Shown: positions 40,801-56,000, numbered from the stretch's first letter. The stretch: 64,000 bases of DNA from Cepaea nemoralis (GCA_014155875.1 JACEFZ010001340.1:204501-268500); one strand, 5' to 3'. Program-made: numbers and translations. The notes: a model not told the origin generated them from the sequence alone.

Positions 40801-43800
40801 CATTCTTCTATTAAACCACATTCCGCAGCTTCCACATAATTTCTCACTTGTCTACTAATAGTCCATGATTCGCTTCCATACATCAGAACAGGCTCAATAT
40901 AGCTCTTAAGAGCTATTTTTCTTACCTTGATTGACAAAGATAAATTGCTGAGAATATTGTGAAATGCTGCCTTTGCTTGGGCTATCCTAATGTAACTTCC
41001 TTAATTAATTATCCTTAATTAGTATTTAGTACATAGTCATCTCAACTGTGTGATTGTAATATTGTATATTGAATCATTTAAAGCCCGGGAAGGTTAACCC
41101 GGTCGACAAATGCCCGCAGAAGTCGGATGTGTCGGCCTAACGGCGCAAGAACGCAGCTCTGCTGTAAACAGGCACAACGCAATCACATCCGGGGAAAAAA
41201 ACTCCGGATGAACACAGAAGAAGAAGAAGAAGAATCATTTAAAGTGTGCAGTATCTGGGTGTGCTGATCTATCTAGGACTTATGAGATTATAAAAATAAA
41301 GTTATCCCTTGTCTGAGTACATGTATTCCTAAAATGTCTGTTGATATGATGTCCCAGTGATATGTATGTCACATAATAAATGCTCTGCTGGTTGGGTGCA
41401 CTGGCACAGTTGAGATGATGCCCCAGTGACATGTATGTCACATAATACTCTGCTGGATGGGTGTGCTAGCACAGTTGATATGATGTCCCAGTGACATGTA
41501 TGTCACATAATACTCTGCTGGATGGGTGCCCTGGCACAGTTGATATGATGTCCCAGTGACTTGTATATGACATAATAATCTGCTGAACTGGTGCACTAGC
41601 ACAGTTGATTGTGAACTGAGCTGGTAATGTCATGAGCACGGTCAGATGCCCTACTACACCACAAACGCATAGCAGAAAACTGCTATGAGACAGTTTATTA
41701 TTATTATTACCCCTGGTTCTCAATCAACACCTATATGATACTGTTTCCAGGTTCACTACAAACACATATTAACCTGCAATACTGTAGACTTGAAATGACT
41801 AATGGCTGCCCACTGTCTTGTCAAGACAGGAAACCAACTCATCACGTCTGCTGACTGTCTTGAGTCCAGATGAAGACTGGAGTTAATGTGTCTCGCCAGC
41901 AGATACAGCTGCGTTGCTTTCAAATACTCCTGGCTATCAACATTGCTCCAAATCTATATCATAAATAGAAACAAAGTAACACATCTCACTTTCACACTTG
42001 CAAGTGGATAATAATTTACAGTCACAATTCTTGTTGATTAATTGTGTTATAATTGTCGGTTTTGCTATATGACAGTCAATCATGGAACATGAATGAACAA
42101 ATTAGGAAGAGGTTGGGAACTACAGAGATGTGGTTCCTCAAACGAATGTTGCAAACACATTGGACTGTCAGAGTAACTAACAGTGATCGCCTGAAGAGTA
42201 TAAAAAAGAGACAAACAGAATTATTTGATCATATAATGAGAAGAAAGGCATTGGAAAACATTGTGATGACTGGAAAGATCACTGGGAAACGAAGCACAGG
42301 CAGACTGAGAACAAGTATGCTGGATGGATTGAGATGATGGTATGGGAGAACACCAAGGACTGGGATTTGTGGAGACATGAGCACCTACACCATTTGGCAA
42401 GGCACATAATGTCAATGCTTTCCTTTGTTCATACAACATTGGGTCCCTACCAGCTACAAGAAGTTTGAATATCTGATTGCACTGTTCATGACTGGTTTAC
42501 ATATTCAGTCTATACAATCTGGGCTGTAGGTTTAAAGCAAGATAATCTTCATATCACTCAACACAGACTGAACTACTAAGAAAGGTACCTGATTTTGAAT
42601 TAATTAATATAATTAACTTGACCTCAGCTTTGATGAGATGATAGATTTACCGTTGTTGAATGTCCAAACGAATACATGAGTTCACATTTAGTGACAGCAG
42701 AATCTGCTGACAGTCTACAAATGATCACATTGTTATTTACTGTTGTTCAGGGCTGTAGTTCATCACCAAAACACCCAGCACTATTGTAAGCACCATGTTT
42801 GACAGACATTAACCTTTACGCACAACTGCTTCTATATTAAATTTATGTTTTCAAATATGATCTTTGGCATCTGCTGAAGGAGAGCGGGTGATGTTAAATA
42901 CAGGATAACCCGGGAAGGTTAACCCGGTCAACAAATGCCCGCAGAAGTCGGATGTGTCGGCCTAACGGCGCAAGAACGCAGCTCTGCTGTAAACAGGCAC
43001 AACGCAATCACGTTCGGAAAAAAAACTCCGGATGAACGAAGAAGAAGAAATACAGGATAAACAAAGAGTTACGTGCATCAACAAAATTACCTTTTCTGGT
43101 ATGTCCATGAGAAGTTTTATCTGTGCTGCTATGCCATAAAACTCTATTTCCTTGTTATTCCTGTAAATGTTAAGAGAACAATATTACTTAACATGAAGCA
43201 AATAGAGCATGTTCCATGTTGTAAGCCTGAGAGGTGCAGATGCTGCTCTCCATCAGACAAGTTTAGAAATCTCAGAAACAAATGTTTATACAACCAAAGG
43301 CATGACTGTTGTTTTAAAACCCCATCCAGTATCTCTACATCATCAAGTGCCATCTTTGCATTGAACGTTAACTGTAAAATGTAGCCAAAAGGCTCTGTTG
43401 TGTGTCTTCATGATGCATTTGTACACTCTTCTTCCAATCACTCTCCTGATGTGGTCCACCCATTTGCAATGTCTTCATGATGCATTTGTACACTCTTCTT
43501 TCAATCACTCTCTTGACATGGTCCACCCATTTGTAATGTCTTCCCTTTGTGTACTTCCCCTCCAGCACATCCTTTAGGCAGATGTGTCTTTTTATATGGC
43601 CAAAGTATCCTAATTGTCTGGCCATGATCTCATTCAGTAATGTTTTCTTCAATCCCAGGTTTGGCAATATGTCAGTTCTTTTATTCCTTCTCCTAACATG
43701 ATATTCCTCTTACCATCTACATAACCATATTTCACATGCTTCAATTTCACATTCACCTTGTTTATTCATTATCCATGTTTCTGCACCATACAATAATAGA

Positions 43801-43998
43801 CGGAAAATGTAAATAAATTGGAGAACTTGGTGACAACTGGCAAGATCGAGGGAAGAGACCAAGGGGAAGACCAAGAAGTAAATACTTGGATGGCTTGGCC
43901 ACGTAGCATGGTTGAGACAGAAACACGGAGCTGATACACAACTCTGGTGATCAAGTGAGATGGCAAAACATGACCACCCATGCTTATCGGTATGGCAC

Positions 43999-44071
<73 letters not shown>

Positions 44072-47000
44072 CGATGATGATGATGATGAAAGGCATGCTA
44101 AACAATGAATTACTTGTCACTGTTGTTCTTGACATGCATATGAAAAGATGCCCCTCGCACCATGTGCTTCTGGCGCAAGGATGAGCATAAATCTTCCATC
44201 CGAGATATGGATTTCATCACCTGCAGAATAAACAATAAAGTTACATGTTATATTCCAATAGGGTTGGTTGGTTGGTTGTGAATCCTCTGGAAGACTGTCA
44301 GTTTTAGCTCTTGCCCAACATTCAGGATGCTGAGCCCTAAAAGTGGCTTGCACCTCTTAGAGTATCGTTAGTATAGACCCAACCCCATACAAAAGTACTG
44401 TCTTCATAAGGATTGTATTACAGAGCTCTCTTTGCCTTTCCAAACCCAGAAACTGATGAGGTGTGAAGACTGGTCCTGGAACTTCACATCTGTCAAGAGG
44501 CATATTAGGATGTAACCAGGTCTTGACTCAGCACAGTACATATGGACTACTTAGGCTGAGGTTGGTAATACTGTTTTAAACATGTTGAAGATATATAAAT
44601 AAAACACCTTAACATAAACACATGATTCTGCTGAAGGAGTCACAGTTGTTAAGAATGAAACTTTTCTTCCCTCATCATTTACAGTTGCCCACCTATGGTC
44701 AGCTTATCAAAATGTTCCATCATGTTTGTGTCCCATTTCTGTTCAGACATTTTCAGCACCTTATTTTCAATTATTTACAGTATAATGCCTCCAGAAATGT
44801 GTTAATTGTACAATAACCAAAAGGGAAATTACACATCTGCAACACAGCTGCATGGATATCTATGCTCTCTTGAATTCAGTGCAGGGTCAAGTTCCTCTCT
44901 GTACACTTTAAATCTAAATTTTTAAAATATTGCATGTTCTTTTCAGGACGCTGCAATCAACCACTGGTTGATTTTCTAGGCATTTGTATGTTCAGTAGTT
45001 TGCCTTTGCTTTCTGAACGAGAATTCAATGTTGAAGTCCAACTAAATGCCAGTGTAGGGGTTGAACCGCCTACCTAGACATCAGTGACATGGAAATTTAC
45101 CGCCTACCTAGACATCAGTGACATGGAAGTTTACCACCTACCTAGACATCAGTGACATGGAAGTTTAACTAAATGCCAGTGTAGGGGTTGAACCGCCTAC
45201 CTAGACATCAGTGAAATGGAAGTTTACCGCCTACCTAGACATCAGTGACATGGAAGTTTACCGCCTACCTAGACATCAGTGACATGGAAGTTTAACTAAA
45301 TGCCAGTGTAGGGGTTGAACTGCCTACCTAGACATCAGTGAAATGGAAGTCCAACTAAATGCCAGTGTAGGGGTTGAACCACATACCTAGACATCAGTGA
45401 CATGGAAGTTTAACTAAATGCCAGTGTAGGGGTGGAACCGCCTACCTAGACATCAGTGACATGGAAGTTTAACAGCTTTGATAAAATAAATTCACACACA
45501 GATTCTCACTTATCTGTGTAGTGGAAGTAATGAAAATTGAATAATATCAGACAGCTGTAACACAAGAAATACAGCTTAGACACAAAAGTCACCCATTGGC
45601 TTGAGAGAAGAAGTCATACGTTAACAAGATATTGATTCTGTTCATGTGAAGTGTTATATGAAACTTACATTTTCTGCACTTGTTTTCATGTCTGTTATTG
45701 TATCAGCAGCATCAATTAGGTCCCTGTACCTTTCACTGAATTTTACAATAAGAACAATGTTAGCAAAATTCACATTTCACAAATCAGAAACTAAACAGAA
45801 ACTAAACAATACAGTTAAATAAAACAAAGTAAATACAAGCACATTTCAATATAAACAAATGATTCATAATGCTTCACTGTAAACATACAATAAAATGTAG
45901 CAACAAAATGTATAATAAAAGAAGTCAGTCAGTCAGTCAGTCAATCAGTCAGTAAGTCAATCAGTCAGTTAGTTAGTCGATAGATCATCCTCATTGCACA
46001 TTGAACCATTCAGTCTATAAGTGCTTGGATCCCCTCCTCAGCAAATCCTGCAGCTTGTAGCGGCTCACGACACCAGTTCTGTGTTGGTTAATTACTCTTC
46101 TTTTGCTTCCTGCATAGTGTTCTTGTTTGGCCACACATCTTTTAACTTGCTGTTCTCGCAGCCTGACAATGGTTGTAGATTCCCAGTCATCGCTTGGTTC
46201 TCGTAAACGACTTACTTCTCGTAGAGCATTCAGAATGTCTCCCTGGTCCATGGCTCGTCCGCCTTCCACAGAAGCCCTACCTGCGAGCTTGTCAGCCCGC
46301 TCATTTCCTTGTACTCCCGCATGCCCTGGCACAAAGTTGAAACTAATCTTTGCCAACCGAGACCGCTCCAGAGACAGCATCCACTCTCTTCGGACCCACC
46401 CCAGACATTCTTCAGCAGGTGTGTTCACTTGAGGACTTAGAACCTGGCGAGGAGTGGGTACAAATGCCAACAGAGTTCTGTACACCCTTTTCAGTGTGCA
46501 TCCAGCTAGACAAGAAATGCAGACAAGAAAATCCAGCTGCTGTGGAGGTGGAAGTACAGGCTCTGATCTTCGAGAATTATTTAGAGGATGATGCTGTCAT
46601 TTACACAGATGAGTCGGTTGTCCAAGGAGTGAGAAGTTCATGGGCATTTGCGGCTCAGGCCGGAGGGAAAATTGTGAAGGAAGAGTCTGGCACTTTTGCT
46701 TTGACCACAAGTAGCCTGACTATGGAAGTCATGGCAGTAAGTAAAGCAATAACATGGCTTGAGACACAGACATTCAATGGGGCATGTGTCCTTAGTGAGA
46801 CAATAATACAAGAAGAAGAATATCAGCCAACATTGTAATTTATGAAGACCTTCAGTATTTGGAATGTCCCTCTTCATTCACCTTGGACCTAGTTATTTTC
46901 ATGAAGGCAGTGTCCATTACAGTGTCAGCCTATTAGAATAGCCTAACTTCTTATACTTCAAAACAAGCGTTGTTTTTCGAGAATTCGCAAGACAGTGATG

Positions 47001-50000
47001 CTGTCATCTACACAGATGGGTCGGTCGTCCGACATGTGAGAGGCTCATGGGCCTTTACGACTCAGGCCGGAGGGAAAATTGTGAAGGAGGACTCTGGTGC
47101 TTTCACTGAAACTACAAGTAGCCTGACTATGGAAGTCATGGCAGTAAGTAAAGCAATAACATGGCTCGAGACACAGACGTTCACTAGGGCATGTTTCCTT
47201 AGTGACTCAATGAACATGATCAAGAGGATAGAGGAGGGGTCGATCCGAAGAGAATGGTTGCTGCCTCTGGAGCGGCCTAGGCTGGCAAAGATTAGTTTCA
47301 ACTTCGTGCCAGGGCATGCGGGAGTACAAGGAAATTAGCAGGCTGACAAGCTCGCAGGTGAGGCTACTGTGGAAGGCGGACTCGCCATGGATCAGGCTGA
47401 CATTCTGAATGCTCTACGAGAAGTAAGACTTTTGCGTGAACCAAGTGATGACTGTGAATCTACAACCATGGCCAGACTGCGAGAACAGCAAATTAAAAGA
47501 GGGGTGGCCAAACAAGAACACTACGCAGGAAGCCAAAGAAGATTGATAAACCAACACAGAACTGGCGTAGTTAGCTGCTACACGCTGCAGGATTTGCTGA
47601 GGAGGGGATCTGAGCACTTATGGACTGAATGGTTCGATGTGCAATGAGGATGATCTGTCGACTAACTAACTAACTAACTTCAAAACAACTGTGCATGGTG
47701 AAGAGTCAGATCCTCCCGAGTGGTCCTGTTCACTGGTGGTGCAAACCCCAACCTAAATACAATGGATCTCAATACTAAATAATACTTCAATAACAAACTC
47801 AACGCATTATCACTGTATATGCCATCTGTGCTCGGAAGAGAACCAGAACTTCGCTAAACAGATATAGCATTAGGACCATTCATTTCTGATTTTTTCCTGG
47901 GTGGGAAGTAAGTCCACAGACTCCTAGAGTTGCTTTGCAATGACAGAAGCTAATACCATGTGATATTGGGATGAAGGACAGAAGTCCAGGTGCATCTGGA
48001 TCAATAAGAACAACAACAACAACAAAAACATGCATGCAATAATAACACAGGAGACAATAACTTGATTATCTAGTACGCTAAGATACTGTCAACATATTCA
48101 TGTGGTAATCATCAGAGCTTCTCAAACTTTTCTCACCCTCAATTCATTTTGATCAGAAAAAAAGTATTCATGTCCCCCAAACTGTTATAAGATCTACAGG
48201 TATTCAGACTATACATAATAATTATATAAGATAAAGGTACTTCCATGACAGATACTGCTGTTGTGAAGTGTTAGTCTTTCACATATTCTAGCCCATGACA
48301 TGAGGTAGGTTGGCCAGTTCCCTTCCTTGTCATCTATAATTATATTTAATAATAATATTTACCAAGTCTGTGAATTTGTATGTGAAACCCCTCCCATGGT
48401 GTGTGTGTGTGTGTGGGGTGGGGTGGGGGAAGGAGGGGGTGGGGGGGGCTTCACTCATCCCTGCTTTGAGAATCACTGCTTTAGACCAGATTACTACTAC
48501 AAGTTTTCACAAATCAAACATACCCAACCATAACCCGAAGATCCTCTTTCTTCTTTTCTATATCTGATCTGAAAAATGAAATACAAAGTCAGATATGTAA
48601 AGTACATTAATACAGTGGCTTCTATTTAATTATAATTTGTTATCTTCAACTGAACAAAAATCTAACTGCATCCCATATCTATACTTCATTCTCTTCTTCC
48701 TATTCACACAGACAATAACTTCTTCTTCTGCGTTCATCCGGAGAGTTTTTTCAGACGTGATTGCATTGTTCTTGTTTACAGCACAGCTGCGTTCTTGCAC
48801 CGCTAGACCGACACATCCAACTTCTGCGGGTATTTGTTGACCAGGTTAACCTTCCCGGGAGACAGTAACTTGATTTATTACTGAACTAAAAGCAGTAACC
48901 TTCACTCCATCTTTCAATATGTAGTTTCTTACCAATGTCAACAAAATATTTTCTTGTTTATCCTTCACTTACTTCTTACATCTTTCATTAAAGTGTTTCT
49001 TAAAATTGCTGCATAACCTTCCCTTGAATCATTTTATCAATTTCATACAAATAAAGGCGACAGCTCTTATACAAGGGGCTTCTCCTAAGTCTTTTGCCTG
49101 ACCATGAAGGAGTAGGTGGAGAAGACTGAAATTTGACACAGTGCTCATTCCTTCTCAATGTAGCCACCACCTGAATTTATGCATTTCTACCATCTCTGTG
49201 TGACCTTGAAAAGACCTTCAGAATAAAACAACCTATTTTTCGAACTAAGTCAGTTATCATAAGCCAGTATGACATCTTTGTCATTGTCAAAATGATTTCC
49301 TTTCAGCTGTTTTTTTTAAGATTCGGGAAAAGAAAAAAAGTCTGATGGAGCTAAATCTGGAAATTATGGTGGGTATGGAAGAATTTCAATATTCAAATCA
49401 ATGGCAGTTTGCAGCACAAGCCATGCTTTATGGGAGGGCACGGTGTCTTGAAGCAAAGGTAGAATTTGTGTATGCGCTATCCCTCGTTTTCTGGTCACAG
49501 CCTTTCTTACTTTGATAAGGAGATTTGCATAGTACTGCCCATTAACCGTGTTGCCATGAAGCATATAATCTTTCAATATAACACTTTTGACGTCCCAAAA
49601 AACAGTCAGCATCACTTATCTTGCAGATTTTTGTGCTCTTTGCTGGACATGTGTTGGCGAGCCCGGGGTTTTCCACTGCATGCTGGCAATTTTGGATTCT
49701 GGGTCATAATGGTGAATCCAAGTCTCATCTACCATCACCATGGTCGTCAACATGTTTTTCGACAGCCACATGTTGAGCAACTGGCCACAGCAATCAACCC
49801 GTGTTTGTTTCTGTTCACATGTCAGCAGTCGCGGGACCCAGCGGGCACACACTTTTCTCATGTTCAGTCTGTTGTGTAAAATTCTAAAAACTGTACTCTT
49901 ACTCAGTTTTGCTGAACCTGATATCTCTGCAATTGTCATTTTCCTAACCTGGTCTATGATTTTCTTCACTTTTGCAGCATTTGCATTACTGCACTCTGAG

Positions 50001-53000
50001 GACGATCGTCCTAATCTTGGCAGATCAGCAACTTGAGAACAGCCACACTTAAACTGCAAACACCAATTTTTTACAGAAACATAGGAAGGACAGACTTCCT
50101 CAAACACTGGCTTCATCTCCCTGTGTATTTCTGTAAGTGTTTTTCCCTGTAACATCAAGAATTTTATCACAGTCCTTGAGTCTGATTTCTCCAATGTTCT
50201 GACAAATCGTTGGATGTGCAGATCTGGTCAATAGGGTGTGTTGTGCCATGCATCATATCCGGAAAACCAGTTGAGAAGGGAAATTTGTAATTCATATGTC
50301 CATTACAACGAACAAACGAACAAACTTTATTTTAAAAGGGTAACAAATTGGGCACGCTGGCCCGTCTTACATTCGGCCCTTTCGATCACTCATCTTTCAT
50401 TCATCAAATGTGCATGTTACATTTATACTGGGGAAAAATAACATTGTCAAATGGATTTTGTAAGCATAAACAATGCATATTACGCATGGTACATTCACAT
50501 GGCAAAAAAAAATTTGTCAAATGAAAGTTGTAAACATAAACAGTGCATATTGCAATGTTGTGAGACACATCCCCCATCCTCCCTCACACCCCTCGGCCAC
50601 CCACACATCCCGCAGCCACCCACACATCCCCCACCCACCACACACCCCACCCACCCACACATACCTCCACGCACTCACACAGACTCAGGCAAACATACAT
50701 TAGTTAGTTAGTTAGTCGCAGTTCCAACTTCACAGCAACTGGGTTCGTCCCCATTATGCTCTGTTCCTGTGCCAGTGAATATCACACAAAACGCTCCCCA
50801 CTGCCCAATGTGAAAAGTGGAAAAGACAGGAGTCTCGACAAACAACAGCCCGCACAGATACAATGTGCATAATGCCGCCGCCAGAATGTCAACACACCAG
50901 TCCCCCACGAAACACCCAATTCATCTCTGATGGAATCGGCAGTCATTTTCCTATCTGGATGTTTCCTAGATGTTCACCTACACAGTCCATGAACATACAG
51001 TTCATCACCGATGGCAGTGACAGTCAACCAGAAGCCCAGCAGCCACGGATTTCTGCATAAGGCAAAATCTGGTCAACTCTGGGACATAGCCACCTGCCAT
51101 CGCTCCGAACATGCAGTCACGTTCCAAAAATAAAAACTTGGGCAGATTCAAAAGCACTTCACACGAAACTCACAGCTCACAGTGTCGCGCCACGCACTCA
51201 CTCAGTAGCAGGGCGACGGAACCATCAAGCCTCCTTAGTTGCCTCTTACGACATGCGTGGTAGGCTACAGTGTTGCTATTCTTTGCTTCCCTTATGGGCC
51301 CCGGCAACACACATGCCGCCACCCACCCACTGATCCCCCACCCACACATACATCCCCCACCCATCCCATAACCGACATGCACACACCCACCAACATATTC
51401 TCCACCACCCACCCACACACCCGCAACCACCCAGCAAAACACACATCACAAAACCACACACACATACCCCCATCAACCCATACATCCCGCACCCTCACAA
51501 TTTTCCCCACCCACCCACACACACATCAGTCAACCTACACCCACTCACCCACCCAATATCCGCCACCTCTCAACTACACATCCACCACCAATACATACAT
51601 CCCCACCCACAAACACATCTCCTCACCTGCCCACACTTATCTCCCACCCATAAACACCCAAAAAACACACACCTCCCACCCACAAACACCCCACCACCCA
51701 CATATACCCCACCCACACACATCTTCCCACAAACACACACATCCCCCAACCATACACTCATGTCTCACACACATCCACCCACTCACGTACTCATCCATCA
51801 ACCACTCACACCCACACATCACCCACCCGCCCATCAAACATGCATCTCTCATCTACCCTCCCACCCACACACACCCCAACCACCCAGCCAAACACACATC
51901 CCCCATCCTCACATACATCCGTCATCCACCTGCACATCCCACAACTCCCTCACCTCTCACACATCTCCCCTCCCACACAAAACTCCAACCATAAACACAT
52001 CCCCCCACACACACATCCACATGCATTCCTCATACACATCCCTGCCCACACATCTCTTACTCACTCAAACACCTCCCTATCCACCCACACATCCCCACCT
52101 ACAAACATCCTCACCACCCACACATACATCCTCCACCCACTCACATTTACCCCATCCACACTCACACACTCCCACCCACACAGACATATCCCATTCACAG
52201 ACACCCCCCCCACACTCATCCCCCACACCCATTACACACCCATCCCCCAACCCACACAATCTCCTACACACCCACTCACCCACCCAAATACACATTCCCT
52301 ACCCACACCCCCAACCCACCAACACCCACATACTTCCAATAATCCTTGCAAATATTCCCCCCCCCCCACACACACACACACACATTCCTCACACAAACAT
52401 ACATCCCCCACCGACTACACATCCCTTCACCCATCCACACATCACCCATCAACCCATACACATCCCCCACATACAACCCCTCCACACATACATTCCCCAC
52501 ACCCCCACACACATCCTTCACATACACCCACACAAACATCCTCACATCTACACACATACATGATCACTGAAACTAATAAGAACAAACTCCCACACTTTTA
52601 CACACAGTTGAGACACTGATGATTGTCATGAGCATTCTTGCAAAAATTGTAAGAAGTGGAGAAAAAAATTGTACATATACATTGTGTAGCGTAAAAATTA
52701 GTGATGCAATTCAACTCTCTTTCTCTCTACAAATTGAATGAGCTATACATGTGCCAAATTTCAATTTTCTCCGCCTACTCCTTCACATACCAAAGAGACC
52801 AAGAGCAATTGAATGTGAAGATTTTCATACAATTAACCTCATAAACCATATCACTAAGCTTCTACTCAGAATTATAATGAGAAGAACAAGAAAGAAAATA
52901 AAAATGGAAATTAGTGAAGAACAGTATGGTCTTATGGAAGGAAAGGGTACAAACAATGCAATATATATATATATTACGAACACTAATAGAAAGGTCAATA

Positions 53001-56000
53001 GAGAAACAGAGAGACATATATTTATGCTTCATAGATTATACTAAGGCATTTGATAAAGTAAAACATGATGAGCTGATTAAAATGTTGGAAGATATCAACA
53101 TTCATGGGAAAGATTTAAGAATAATAAAGAATATATACTTGAACCAAGTAGCAGCAATTAAAATGGGAAATAAAGAGGGTAGTTACGAACAGATAAAGCT
53201 AGGAGTACGACAGGGGTGTGTCTTGTCACCCGATCTCTTCTCCCTATATAGCAAAGTAATAATGAGAGAGATCAAAGAGAAGCCAGGAATACTAATCGGA
53301 GGATATAATATAAACAATATACGCTATGCAGATGACACAGTATTGGTGGCGGATAATGCAACAGACCTACAACAATTATTGGACATTTTAGTATCAGAGA
53401 GTGCACAGAAAGGACTCTCCTTGAATATAAAAAAACAGTAACAATGGTGATATCAAAGAAAATGGGGACACCAAAATGTGACATAGAAATAGAAGGGGAA
53501 ATTCTCAATCAAGTGGATAATTTTAAATACCTAGGGGCACTTATAACATCAGATGGAAGATGTACAACAGAGATTAAGAGCAGAATAGGGCAGGCAAAAG
53601 CCGCATTTCAGAAAATGAAGAGTATCTTATGCAATAAGTCGCTATCAATGAATGTAAGAGAGTGCTAAAATGCTATATAGAACCAGTTTTGCTGTATGGC
53701 AGTGAATCTTGGAATGTAAATGAACAAATTAGGAAGAACTTAGAAGCAACAGAGATGTGGTTTTTAAGACGAATGTTGCGAATTCCTTGGACTGCCAGAG
53801 TAACTAACAACGATTGCCTGAAAGAGGCTAATGAAACTAGAACACTATATACAACAATAAGAAAGAGACAAACAGCTTTCTTTGGTCATGTGATGAGAAG
53901 AGAGGCATTGGAGAACATCGTGACAACTTGAAAGATTGAGGGGAAGAGAGGCAGAGGCAGACCAAGAGAAATTATGCTGGACGGATTGAGACGGTGGCAT
54001 GGAGGAATATCATCAGCAGAGTTGATCCAGAACACCAAAGACCGAGATCTGAGGAGAGCCATGAACGCCAGCCGGCATGGCACTTGATGATGACTCCTTC
54101 ATGGTCAGGCTAACGACTTATGAGAAACCCCTTATAAAATTGAGAAAATGAAAGCAGCTTATCAAATTATGCGTGACTGTTGTGTAAGTTTCTAAAATGT
54201 CCACTATGATCATTACATAATATTGCAACTTTGACACAATTAAGCAAGTCATATTTTCTTGCATTAGTTTCAGAGGTCTGTGTGGCAAGGAGGTTTAACA
54301 CACTTATGCTTAAACTTTCTCTGAGCTGACAATGGGGTAGTGGGTTCATTCCATACAGTACATTTGAAAGTAAAGTCGACTTTTTGGTCAGAAAGCAATG
54401 GCAAACTATTATTGAGCATAAAATTGCCTAGTGAATCACAAACAGCCAATAATGGCCGAGGTGACAGCAATGATCCTGCAAAGAACAAGAAATTATTCAT
54501 TTGTATTTTATCAGATCTGGCAGGCAGGTGAGTATCCAACCAAATGGATGCCTTGCCTTGTCATTACCATCTCAAGAAAAAAAAACCTATAATTATGATA
54601 TAATAATGTCATCTGTTTAGGCTCCCTTTCCTGGGGATGTTAATGATGTCCACTAGTCTTATTATTTAAATTGGAAAGAAGTGATAAAAAATAAAATCTA
54701 TTTGAAAATTATGGAAATACCTGATTTTCTTTTCCAAACTTCTGATTTCTTCTATTGTGTGCTTCTCAAACAATGCATTAGCATTGACAGGTTGAGCAAC
54801 ATTTGCACTCGGAGTGCCTAAAACATACAATAAATAATTTTATAAACATGTGACATGGCCATTGATAATTTGTTTTTGGTGGGGGAACAAATATCAGCAT
54901 TTGTAACTTACATAAACTTTAACAGTATATACCAAGGGATCAGTGTAGTGAGGTAAGAGATCAGGATGTGGCTTCACAGCTAGACAGATTATCGCAAAGC
55001 GGAGTCGAGCATATTCAAACACGACATCCAACATGAGAGTGGAAGTGGAGGCAGTCACTGTGGCTCTTAGATGGCTTTCAGAGACTTCATTCAATTAGAC
55101 AATCATATCTGACTCTCAGTCTGTACTCCTAGACTTCCGGTCCCCAACATGACGGTTAGACATTGAACCGTTAAGTCCTCTGGTGTGTTTATGCTTGAGG
55201 CTACAGTTTAAATTCACATTTTCCTCATGTTGGGCTGGTGGTGCATTGTTCCGTCGTCCTGCTACTGAGTGAGTGTGTGGCGTGACACTGTGAGCTGAAA
55301 ATTCCTGTGGAATGTTTTTACATCTGTCCGCTGTTTGCACAGTGAACTGCATGTTTGGAACAATGGCTGGCGGTCGCTGAATTGACTGGTTTGCCTTTTC
55401 GGTTCACGAGTGCATTTTGGTTGACGAGGCACCTCGTTTTCCTGATGTACCTCTCGCATCTGGCCGTGCCGATTCTTACTCCAAAGTATTTCATCCTGGA
55501 CAGCGATGTGGATTCACCGACATCAAAGTAGGCAACATAATACTCTCTATAATGAATGCATGTTGCAGTATGGAACACAAAATGACCAGATGTGACTACA
55601 ATTAATGGAATTAGGAATCCAATTTGGTACTAGCAGGTATAATCATTGTAGATGGCAAAAACAGAGGTACATGTAATCAACTGACCAATGGAACTAAAAG
55701 TATTCATATTCTTTTACATCTATTGGAGGGGGTGAAGCACCTTTGAGCTTATGTTGGTGTGCTGTAATGTTGGCGGTGACACATTTGACATTTTGCGTTC
55801 AGTGCAAAATACAATGCAAGCTCTGTGATTACATCAAAAAAAAAAGAAAGCAGCCAATGTCATGTCAGCCACCATTTTCACAAACAAATGCCAAATAGCT
55901 GCATTTTCCTAGTTTGCTTTTCATTCTAGCTTCTTAAGCATTACTTATCTTCCAGAGGACTGACAGCCACACTATCCAACTTGACGAACCAATTCCTGGA

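Noticed and set aside
43710..44135. Poly-Ile / poly-Met frames around 44.0 kb
   Set aside because: Translations of the (GAT)n tract on either strand.
51239..52619. Long H/P/T-rich open frames of 251-267 codons
   Set aside because: They follow the CA-rich minisatellite; no start context, no domains, and overlapping frames look alike.
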